Source of the DNA: Paenibacillus sp. IHBB 10380
GTDB taxonomy: Bacteria > Bacillota > Bacilli > Paenibacillales > Paenibacillaceae
Length of the DNA: 64,000 nucleotides
Assembly: GCF_000949425.1 (NCBI RefSeq)
Contig: NZ_CP010976.1
Location: forward strand, 1,550,001-1,614,000
Reading direction: 5' to 3'
A program made the translations under genes and the position numbers. This document shows, piece after piece, positions 16,503-23,557 of this stretch. A model generated the notes under the pieces. That model did not search any database. It was given only the letters and a program-made list of their open reading frames with translations, and was not told the DNA's origin. Position 1 is the stretch's first letter, and each line of letters starts with the position of its first letter.

Positions 16503-17513
16503 ATGCGGAAAGGAACGAAAAGCTTAGCGGCTGCGATATCTGTGCTTCTCTTGTGCAGTATTGTGGCTACGGGATGTGGTGATAAGATTTCTGTAACCAA
16601 GGTGAAGATTGGTGAAGTGACTCGATCGGTATTTTATGCTCCTGAGTATGTCGCTTTGGAGAAGGGATTTTTTAAGGAAGAAGGGTTAGACGTTGAACTC
16701 CAAACGACTTTTGGTGGAGATAAGACGATGACCGCGTTGTTATCAAATGCTGTAGATGTGGCACTTGTAGGTTCGGAGACGTCGATTTATGTGTATCAGC
16801 AAGGATCGGAGGACCCTGTTATCAACTTCGCTCAATTGACACAGACGGACGGAACCTTCCTTGTTGCTAGGCAAAAGAGTGGAACATTTGCTTGGGATCA
16901 GTTGAAGGATAGCACTTTTCTTGGACAGCGTAAGGGTGGAATGCCTCAAATGGCAGGAGAGTTTGCACTGAAGAAGCAGGGGATTGATCCTCATCAAGAT
17001 CTGGAATTAATTCAGAATATTGAGTTTGCCAACATTGCAGCTGCCTTTGCGTCGGGTACAGGTGAATATGTACAGCTATTCGAACCCCAAGCCTCTATTT
17101 TTGAAAAAGAAGGAAAAGGGCATGTGGTAGCTTCCTTTGGGGTGGAGAGCGGACATCTTCCTTACACGGTGTTTATGGCGAAACAAAGCTTTATCAAGAA
17201 AAATCCGGAAACGGTACAGAAATTTACGAATGCTGTGCAGAAAGCTCAGACTTGGGTAGCGGGACATAGCCCCGAAGAGATTACAGATGTTATTCTGCCT
17301 TATTTTAAAGATACAGATCGTGATATTGTCATCTCTGCGGTCAAGAGGTATCAAGAACAAGGGACATATGCGACGGATCCGATACTTGACGATAAGGAAT
17401 GGAACAATCTTCTAGATGTTATGGATAGCGCAGGAGAACTGAAGAATCAGGTAGCACACGAAGCCATTGTAGACAATAGTTTTGCTGACAAAGCTAAATC
17501 TTCCTCGAAGTAA
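16503..17513 (+). CDS. ABC importer substrate-binding lipoprotein (SsuA/THI5-like)
   Basis: 336 residues. Signal peptide with lipobox VATGC (Cys25) anchors it outside the membrane. The start of the mature part, VTRSVFYAPEYVALEKGFFK then EEGLDVELQTTF, is the classic NMT1/THI5-SsuA-TauA-like pattern, seen in importers of sulfonates, nitrate or pyrimidine precursors. ATG 16503 is preferred over the ATG 16497, since GGAGGG at 16491-16496 touches the latter and lies 6 bases from the former. It heads a three-gene operon with the ATPase and permease. No TPP riboswitch pattern was found in the leader, so the substrate remains open. Confidence 0.85.
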   Translation: MRKGTKSLAAAISVLLLCSIVATGCGDKISVTKVKIGEVTRSVFYAPEYVALEKGFFKEEGLDVELQTTFGGDKTMTALLSNAVDVALVGSETSIYVYQQGSEDPVINFAQLTQTDGTFLVARQKSGTFAWDQLKDSTFLGQRKGGMPQMAGEFALKKQGIDPHQDLELIQNIEFANIAAAFASGTGEYVQLFEPQASIFEKEGKGHVVASFGVESGHLPYTVFMAKQSFIKKNPETVQKFTNAVQKAQTWVAGHSPEEITDVILPYFKDTDRDIVISAVKRYQEQGTYATDPILDDKEWNNLLDVMDSAGELKNQVAHEAIVDNSFADKAKSSSK

Positions 17514-17543
17514 CTTGGCTTTTCAATGGAAAGGAGAGTGCTC

Positions 17544-18314
17544 ATGCTTCCCGTTGTTGAATTGAATCATGTCGCACACGTCTACGTTACGGACCGAGAG
17601 GCCTCTCTAGCTGTAAATGATCTTCAAATCTCCGTAGCTGAGGGCGAATTCGTCAGTCTTGTAGGTCCTAGTGGCTGTGGGAAGACGACTATTCTATCTA
17701 TTATTGCGGGGCTCGTTATTCCGACTCTTGGTGAGGCTCTTATATATGGACACAAACTGGAGGGACCTTCTCCTGAAGTAGGGTATATGCTCCAACAAGA
17801 TTACTTATTTCCTTGGCGAACTATTATGGATAATGCGCTGCTAGGGCTGGAATTAACCAATAGATTAACATCTGAAAGTAAAGAGATGACCTCAAAGTTA
17901 TTAGAAGAAATGGGACTCGCAGGTAAAGAAAGGTTCTATCCATCACAGCTCTCAGGGGGGATGCGGCAACGGGTAGCACTCGTGCGCACGTTAGCAACAG
18001 AACCCGGTCTATTATTGCTTGATGAACCGTTCTCTGCGCTCGATTATCAGACGAAGCTCCAGCTGGAGGATCTGATCGTAAAGACTTTACGAGCTCGAGA
18101 CAAGACGGCTGTGCTCGTCACTCATGATTTATCTGAAGCGATTGCGATGAGTGATCGTGTAATTCTTCTAGATCGAAACCCGGGAACGGTTCGTCGGATG
18201 TTCGAAGTACCGGATAATATACGTGATGCACTTCCTTTTGATGCGCGTGATCAAGTGGGATTTCAAGAGCTTTTCCATGAAATATGGAGCGAAATGGAAA
18301 GTACAAGTGCATAG
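17544..18314 (+). CDS. ABC importer ATP-binding protein (SsuB/TauB-like)
   Basis: 256 residues. Walker A GPSGCGKTTILS, Q-loop with MLQQDYLFPWRTI, signature LSGGMRQRVALVRTL, Walker B LLLLDEPFSALD and H-loop VTHDLSEAI are all intact. The WRT after the Q-loop is typical of the nitrate/sulfonate/taurine ATPase subgroup. ATG 17544 follows AAAGGAGAG by about 8 bases; the upstream ATG 17526 has no RBS. Lies 30 bases after the binding protein gene. Confidence 0.92.
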   Translation: MLPVVELNHVAHVYVTDREASLAVNDLQISVAEGEFVSLVGPSGCGKTTILSIIAGLVIPTLGEALIYGHKLEGPSPEVGYMLQQDYLFPWRTIMDNALLGLELTNRLTSESKEMTSKLLEEMGLAGKERFYPSQLSGGMRQRVALVRTLATEPGLLLLDEPFSALDYQTKLQLEDLIVKTLRARDKTAVLVTHDLSEAIAMSDRVILLDRNPGTVRRMFEVPDNIRDALPFDARDQVGFQELFHEIWSEMESTSA

Positions 18315-18331
18315 AGGGGGTGTTGGCCAAC

Positions 18332-19165
18332 ATGAGCACGAGGAGTGATAAGGGCCTGCCTGTAGAGCAAAGTTGGCTTGATGAAATATACCAAGAACAA
18401 CTAAAGCACCAAAAGAAACAGCGCCGCAGCGTGTTCTCTGTACAAATGGGAATATTGCTGCTCTTTTTCACCTTGTGGGAGACGGCTGGGCGTTTTAAAT
18501 GGATTGATATACTTTTATTTAGCTATCCAACCCGAATATTCGAACAAATCTGGAAAGATATCGTGAGCGGAGAGTTATGGGGGCATCTAGCAATCACTGT
18601 AGGAGAGACGGTTGTTGGGTTCATTCTAGGGACATTGTTAGGAACCCTGCTTGCCGTGCTGATCTGGTGGTCGCCGTTCTTATCCAAGGTGTTAGATCCT
18701 TATATGGTTGTGTTCAATAGTATGCCGAAGGTTGCTCTAGGGCCTCTATTTATTGTCATATTCGGCGCTGGGTTTGCAGCTATTGTTATTACAACGTTAT
18801 CGGTCATTGTGATTATCACGACGCTTGTCGTCTACAATAGCTTCTCAGAAGTGGATGCTAATTTAGTTAAGGTGGTACGAACGTTCGGAGGCTCTAGATC
18901 CCAAGTATTTCGTAAAGTGATCTTTCCAGCCTCTTTTCCGGCCATTATTTCTACTTTGAAAGTTAACGTAGGTTTGTCTTGGGTAGGCGTTATTGTCGGA
19001 GAATTTCTAGTCGCGCAGATGGGTCTTGGATATCTGATTATTTATGGATTTCAAGTGTTCAATTTCACGCTTGTATTGGCTAGTTTATTTGTAATCGCTG
19101 TTGTCGCTACATTGATGTATCAGCTTGTTGTGTATTTGGAGCATAAGTTAGTGTCGCACAGGTAA
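18332..19165 (+). CDS. ABC importer permease (SsuC/TauC-like)
   Basis: 277 residues with six hydrophobic segments and the binding-protein-dependent permease (BPD_transp_1) pattern; the EAA loop appears as VRTFGGSRSQVFRKVIFPAS. The N-terminal cytosolic stretch of about 45 residues is long and polar (LDEIYQEQLKHQKKQRRS). ATG 18332 lies 12 bases after GAGGGGG; a GTG at 18320 is a possible alternative. It completes the three-gene importer; the next gene is separated by 90 bases. Confidence 0.9.
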   Translation: MSTRSDKGLPVEQSWLDEIYQEQLKHQKKQRRSVFSVQMGILLLFFTLWETAGRFKWIDILLFSYPTRIFEQIWKDIVSGELWGHLAITVGETVVGFILGTLLGTLLAVLIWWSPFLSKVLDPYMVVFNSMPKVALGPLFIVIFGAGFAAIVITTLSVIVIITTLVVYNSFSEVDANLVKVVRTFGGSRSQVFRKVIFPASFPAIISTLKVNVGLSWVGVIVGEFLVAQMGLGYLIIYGFQVFNFTLVLASLFVIAVVATLMYQLVVYLEHKLVSHR

Positions 19166-19257
19166 ATATTAATGGGGTGACATGTCACATTGTACAGAAC
19201 AATAAAATTTAGTACCATGAGAAGACATTTGATAATGAACAGAAGAGGGGCGTTCTC

Positions 19258-20235
19258 ATGGGGTTTCGAGTGATCAAAACAGCGATTGCCACGCTAATGT
19301 CCATTTTGATTGCTAACGCAGTGGGGATTCCTAGTCCTCAATCAGCGGGTTTACTGGCAATACTTGGTGTGGAGGTGACGCGCAAAAGAAGTCTTAGGAC
19401 GGTTACGGCTCGTTTTTTTGCCTCACTAGTGGGGCTTCTTTTTGCGTGTGGCTTGTTCGCACTATTTGGATTCCATTTCTGGGTACTTGCTCTATATGTT
19501 TTGTTCGGATTTCCTCTGATTGTGAAGTCCAGCTTCAAAGAAGGTATTGTAACGAGTTCAGTCGTAGTATTCCGTGTGTTTGGTAGTGGGAATGTGTCAT
19601 TGGATACGTTGCTCACACAAATAGAATTACTTGTCATTGGACTAGGGTCTGCGATGATTGTGAATATGATCTATATGCCAACAGGTGGAGAACAGATGAT
19701 GGATATTCGCAAAAAAGTGGACGGACTGTTCGCCGTTATTTTCAGTCATGTAGGTCGTACGCTACGCGATCCGAATTACATATGGAATGGAAATGAAATT
19801 ATTGAAGCGGGTAAAGCCATCCAGAGTGGGGCTCAAGCATCCAATCGTGCGATGGAGAACCAGTTGGTTCATCCAGATGAGGCGTGGAATATTTACTTTT
19901 ATATGCGAAGAGAACAACTAGATTTGATAATGCTGATGATGCAGATCATTGCAGAAGTGTACCAGAAGCTTCCACAAGCCGATTTAGTAGCCGAGCTGTT
20001 CGAACAATTAAGTGGTGATGTGACTGTAGAACAATACACAGGGCGTACAGAACAATTACTAAGTCAATTGGAACAGGATTTTAAGAAGATGGATCTTCCG
20101 ACAACGAGAGAGGAATTTGAAGTTCGATCCTCTATTCTACAACTGTGCCGTGAACTATCTTTGTATCTAAAAATAGCTAAGAAAAACAAAACCTCTGTGC
20201 CAGAGCCAGAGAAAACAAGAGCGTTCTTCTTGTAG
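19258..20235 (+). CDS. Aromatic acid exporter family protein (FUSC-like, DUF939)
   Basis: 325 residues. Four to five membrane helices in the first 145 residues (TAIATLMSILIANAVGIPSP, RFFASLVGLLFACGLFALFG, LIVKSSFKEGIVTSSVVVF, LLVIGLGSAMIVNMIYMP) followed by a helical cytosolic domain, the layout of the Firmicute YqjA-like DUF939 family. These are annotated as possible aromatic-acid exporters by distant likeness to AaeB; direct evidence of substrate is lacking. GAGGGGCG precedes the ATG by 7 bases. Monocistronic. Confidence 0.8.
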   Translation: MGFRVIKTAIATLMSILIANAVGIPSPQSAGLLAILGVEVTRKRSLRTVTARFFASLVGLLFACGLFALFGFHFWVLALYVLFGFPLIVKSSFKEGIVTSSVVVFRVFGSGNVSLDTLLTQIELLVIGLGSAMIVNMIYMPTGGEQMMDIRKKVDGLFAVIFSHVGRTLRDPNYIWNGNEIIEAGKAIQSGAQASNRAMENQLVHPDEAWNIYFYMRREQLDLIMLMMQIIAEVYQKLPQADLVAELFEQLSGDVTVEQYTGRTEQLLSQLEQDFKKMDLPTTREEFEVRSSILQLCRELSLYLKIAKKNKTSVPEPEKTRAFFL

Positions 20236-20257
20236 ATATGTGGAAGTCATGAAGAAA

Positions 20258-20284
20258 GGCCCAGAGCTCAAAAGAGTCTGGGTC
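20258..20284 (+). terminator. Terminator after the exporter-like gene
   Basis: GGCCCAGA (20258-20265) pairs with TCTGGGTC (20277-20284), followed by ATATTTTA. Imperfect, one G-U pair. Confidence 0.55.
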
Positions 20285-20350
20285 ATATTTTAAAATATAA
20301 GGAAGGTTAAGTTTTCACTATACTTTGCTTATATTTCTAAGAGAACCGTC

Positions 20351-20390
20351 TTCGCCGTCCTTTTACGGACGGCGAAGCTGTTTCTTTTTG
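20351..20390. terminator. Terminator before the convergent deacetylase gene
   Basis: TTCGCCGTCC-TTTTAC-GGACGGCGAA, a 10-bp GC-rich stem, with TTTCTTTTTG after it on the plus strand. It sits just 3' of the deacetylase stop and can serve either strand. Confidence 0.8.
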
Positions 20391-20392
20391 TT

Positions 20393-21169
20393 TTAATTAG
20401 TAACTTTCATATGCTTGTCTGAGTTTGAGTCTTTGTTCTTTAGCAGCTCAGATACGGTAACGAAGGAATATCCCCTTCGCTTAAGTTCAGGTAAAATTTT
20501 GGCTAGAGCTTCAACGGTTTGAGAGCTCTTATAAACATAATCGTGCATAAGTATAATATCTCCATTATGTACGTTTTTGAGTACTTTGTTTACAATTTTG
20601 CCTACACCTGGGCTGGTCCAATCCTTGGTATCCTGATCCCATGACCAGAGGATCATTAATAATTCATTTTCTTTACATATATTCACAGCCAATTCATTAT
20701 AGCTTCCACCAGGTGGACGATATAGCGTTGGTTTGTGACCCGTGGCCTTATAGATAATCTCTTGTGTTCGATCTAATTCCGATCGCAATCCTTGGATGGA
20801 GGCTTGTCTGAAAGTAGGATGAGAGTAGGAATGGTTTCCAATTTCATGTCCCTCTTGTTGTGCCCTCTTAACGATATCAGGTAACTTTTCTGCGCGATTA
20901 CCGACAACAAAGAAAGTGGCCTTTGCTTCATATTGTTTCAGTAATTCAAGAATTTTCGGAGTTCTTATAGGATCAGGTCCATCATCAAAGGTTAGTGCAA
21001 TTAGCTTCTTATTGGCTGTCGGTACTTCCCATACGATGTCTCCGCGTTTCTCATAATACTCTCTCCCTTTACTGAAAGTAGAATTGGGCTCAGCAAAGGT
21101 AATGTTTACACATAATAAATTTATAGTTATAAACATGAATATTACGCGAGCTTGTTGTACTCTATTCAT
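20393..21169 (-). CDS. Polysaccharide deacetylase (NodB domain), secreted
   Basis: 258 residues. Signal peptide (ARVIFMFITINLLCVNITFA) then the NodB/CE4 domain: motif 1 TFDDGPD (catalytic Asp and metal Asp), motif 2 HSYSHP (two metal His), motif 3 RPPGG, and the closing motif ILMHD. The block order and length match PdaA/PdaB/YlxY-type sporulation and cell-wall deacetylases, which remove N-acetyl groups from peptidoglycan sugars or chitin-like oligomers. The exact paralogue cannot be told from sequence alone. Monocistronic on the minus strand. Confidence 0.9.
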   Translation of the reverse strand: MNRVQQARVIFMFITINLLCVNITFAEPNSTFSKGREYYEKRGDIVWEVPTANKKLIALTFDDGPDPIRTPKILELLKQYEAKATFFVVGNRAEKLPDIVKRAQQEGHEIGNHSYSHPTFRQASIQGLRSELDRTQEIIYKATGHKPTLYRPPGGSYNELAVNICKENELLMILWSWDQDTKDWTSPGVGKIVNKVLKNVHNGDIILMHDYVYKSSQTVEALAKILPELKRRGYSFVTVSELLKNKDSNSDKHMKVTN

Positions 21170-21374
21170 TGTACCCCCACCTTTAATATGTTCTAAATAA
21201 CAGAACGCTATAGCGTCTTTCGGTGTTATTGTTTACGGTAATGAAATCTAATATTCAGAATAGATAATGAAAAGACATTTTCTGATTAATCATAAGAGAA
21301 TCCTTTGCAATTACGTTATATTTGATCCGAAAAATTTATTTATACTAATATATTCAACATTCGCCCATGTCCTG

Positions 21375-21382
21375 CATACACT
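21375..21382 (+). promoter_or_regulatory. Possible sigma-E -10 element of cotE
   Basis: CATACACT fits the sigma-E -10 consensus CATACANT and lies 34 bases before the cotE ATG. A fitting -35 (ATATT) is not at the usual distance: the nearest ATATT ends 20 bases upstream. B. subtilis cotE is known to be made under mother-cell control. Confidence 0.35.
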
Positions 21383-21416
21383 TAATAGTGAATGATTGTA
21401 TGGAGGAGGTTCAAAG

Positions 21417-21980
21417 ATGTCATTAAGCCGTAAACATCAATGTAGAGAGATTATAACGAAAGCGATCTGCGGCAAAGGTCGTAAGTTCTCTACCGTAACA
21501 CATACCGTAACTCCGCCTCATAACCCGACTAGTATACTAGGTGCTTGGATTATAAATCACCAGTACGAAGCGGTTGCAGCTGGAGACGGAATTGAAGTTA
21601 TTGGTACTTACGATATCAACATTTGGTATTCCTATGACAGAAACTCTCAAACCGACGTTGCGAAGGAATCAGTACCCTATGTAGATTTTGTTCCGCTATC
21701 GTATCTAGATCCCAAACACCGGACTTCAACGGTAGAGGTCTCTGCGGAGGCATCACAGGAACCAAGTTGTGTTGAAGCCAGTGTATCTTCAGGCGGAGGA
21801 AGTGTCCTCATCCGCGTTGAGAGAGAGTTCTCAGTAGAACTAGTAGCTGAGACGAAAGTATGCGTACAGATCTGCACGAATGGCTGTGGAGATTATGAAG
21901 ACAAAGAATTTGATTATTCGGATGATGGAATTGTAGATTACGATGAGCTAGACCCCGATTCACTGGATGACGACCTGTAG
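21417..21980 (+). CDS. cotE: Outer spore coat morphogenetic protein CotE
   Basis: 187 residues (B. subtilis CotE has 181). Recognised by its N-terminal block CREIITKAICGKGRKFS, the TPPHNPTSILGAWIINHQYE segment, the YDINIWYSYDRNSQTDVAK block and the very acidic C-terminus (EDKEFDYSDDGIVDYDELDP). CotE directs assembly of the outer spore coat in the mother cell. ATG 21417 follows GGAGGAGG by 6 bases. It stands upstream of mutS-mutL as in other Bacillales, and a terminator follows the gene. Confidence 0.95.
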   Translation: MSLSRKHQCREIITKAICGKGRKFSTVTHTVTPPHNPTSILGAWIINHQYEAVAAGDGIEVIGTYDINIWYSYDRNSQTDVAKESVPYVDFVPLSYLDPKHRTSTVEVSAEASQEPSCVEASVSSGGGSVLIRVEREFSVELVAETKVCVQICTNGCGDYEDKEFDYSDDGIVDYDELDPDSLDDDL

Positions 21981-22022
21981 AATCGGGAGTAGTATCGAGG
22001 AGTATACAGTAGTATATGTAAC

Positions 22023-22060
22023 GAGGGCGGCGGCGTAAGGGCGTATGCCCTCCTTTTTTG
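22023..22060 (+). terminator. Terminator after cotE
   Basis: Inner perfect hairpin AGGGCGTATGCCCT with an outer GAGGGC/GCCCTC option, followed by six Ts. Confidence 0.75.
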
Positions 22061-22085
22061 TTTTTATTATTGGATATAAGTGCGA

Positions 22086-22252
22086 GTTCAAAAAGTCGAC
22101 TATTCAGCACCGAGAAGGTGAGTTCAGACCGAAAAAGGAGTAGCGGAGTGTAGTCAAACCTACATGAGCAACGGACTTCGAGGGTTGAACTCAGATTCGA
22201 TGCCGAATATTCTTCTAGCGCTACTTCGTGATCAATAGTTGACTTTTTGAAC
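22086..22252. repeat. 167-bp intergenic element bounded by 19-bp inverted repeats
   Basis: The left end GTTCAAAAAGTCGACTATT is the reverse complement of the right end (22234-22252) with one mismatch. A second inner pair, GAGTTCA near 22120 and TGAACTC near 22185, shows that the whole element can fold into one long stem. It carries no gene and no transposase. It lies between the cotE terminator and the amidoligase gene. Its form suggests a MITE-like or extragenic palindromic element. Confidence 0.75.
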
Positions 22253-22270
22253 AACCTCTATAAGGTGGGG

Positions 22271-23521
22271 ATGAAATTGAATCAAGGCGTTCGTCGCTAT
22301 GAGTCCATGCCCCTAGCTGTTCGGCATGCTTGGCTCATTCGATCGGGTATAGAATCACATCTACTGCCGCTCACGTCGGTACACGATCAGACCACATTTC
22401 GTAGTAGATATGTTGTTCAGGTATATCATTTACGCGGTTTCCACATTAGTATGGTTGAGAGTGGGAGATCGAAAGGGATAAGAAGGACATTATTTCCGAT
22501 GTCTGAAGGTACACATGAGCTGAACCCATTATTGAGGCGTCTTGAAAAGACTGCGATTCGATGCTTATACACTTTGGGATTATCAGATGGTGAGGTTATC
22601 CTCTCGGCTTCCGGGGAACGATGGTATGCCCTTGAACAGATTACCCCTGCCTCGAAACTGACAGATCCCCAATGGGTTAGATTGTATAAGCAACAGGCAA
22701 GAGGCGTGCGTCTTGCACTTCAGGCTGAAGAAGTACAAGGGTTCCAGCTGATGATGGGGATGGACCCTGAATTTCTGTTGGTAGATCAGACGGAAGGGAA
22801 GATGATTCCTGCTTCTCAATTCCTTGATCGTGAAGGTGAGGTAGGATGTGACGCTGTACATATGGAGGGAATGACAACCTACCCTGTAGCTGAGCTACGC
22901 CCGAATCCAAGCATGCAGCCGCGAGGATTGTTGGTGGAACTAATGCATGCTATGGCCACGGCCAGCTATTTGATTCATGACCGTTCGCTCATTTGGCAGG
23001 CTGGGGGAATGCCCATCCCTGGACTTCCCTTGGGAGGACATTTACATTTCAGTGGGATTCTGCTGACCCCGTCACTTCTACATGTCTTAGATAACTACTT
23101 AGCTCTTCCTATAGTGTTACTAGAGGATACATCATGTCTAACTAGAAGACCCAAGTATGGCTTTTTAGGTGACTTTCGAAGACAACCCCATGGAGGGTTT
23201 GAATATCGTACACTGCCTAGCTTCCTAATCTCTCCACTTGTGGCAAAGGGTATTGTATATATGGCTTATTTACTTGTAGGAAATTACAAACAGCTCGTCC
23301 GTCGTCCTCTCAATCGTGAATCAATTCATAAAGCTTACTATGAGGGCAATAGACAAATCTTACAGGATTGTCTTCATCCCCTATTTCAAGATATGATATC
23401 TCTTACGGACTATCCACAGTACGCTAAATATATTGATCCCCTTATAGACCATATGTTACGGGGTAATACATGGGATGAATCAAGGGATATCCGTCCGCTG
23501 TGGAATGTTCCTGTGCTATAA
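22271..23521 (+). CDS. Putative amidoligase (COOH-NH2 ligase type 2 fold)
   Basis: About 416 residues. Motifs: MGMDPEFLLV (ATP-grasp-like amidoligase strand), IPASQFLDREGEVGCDAVH, PVAELRPNPSMQPRGLL, LPLGGHLHFSGILL and PKYGFLGDFRRQPHGGFEYR. These define the phiEco32-type COOH-NH2 ligase family, related to glutamine synthetase/GCS-fold carboxylate-amine ligases that form amide bonds on peptides or proteins. Its substrate is unknown. The start is uncertain: AAGGTGGGG (22262-22270) touches ATG 22271 and is 6 bases from TTG 22277; an upstream TTG at 22247 falls inside the repeat and is unlikely. It lies between cotE and mutS with 36 bases to mutS, so co-transcription with mutS is plausible. Confidence 0.8.
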   Translation: MKLNQGVRRYESMPLAVRHAWLIRSGIESHLLPLTSVHDQTTFRSRYVVQVYHLRGFHISMVESGRSKGIRRTLFPMSEGTHELNPLLRRLEKTAIRCLYTLGLSDGEVILSASGERWYALEQITPASKLTDPQWVRLYKQQARGVRLALQAEEVQGFQLMMGMDPEFLLVDQTEGKMIPASQFLDREGEVGCDAVHMEGMTTYPVAELRPNPSMQPRGLLVELMHAMATASYLIHDRSLIWQAGGMPIPGLPLGGHLHFSGILLTPSLLHVLDNYLALPIVLLEDTSCLTRRPKYGFLGDFRRQPHGGFEYRTLPSFLISPLVAKGIVYMAYLLVGNYKQLVRRPLNRESIHKAYYEGNRQILQDCLHPLFQDMISLTDYPQYAKYIDPLIDHMLRGNTWDESRDIRPLWNVPVL

Positions 23522-23557
23522 TAAATAACAACTTAAGCATAAATACGGGGGTAAGTC

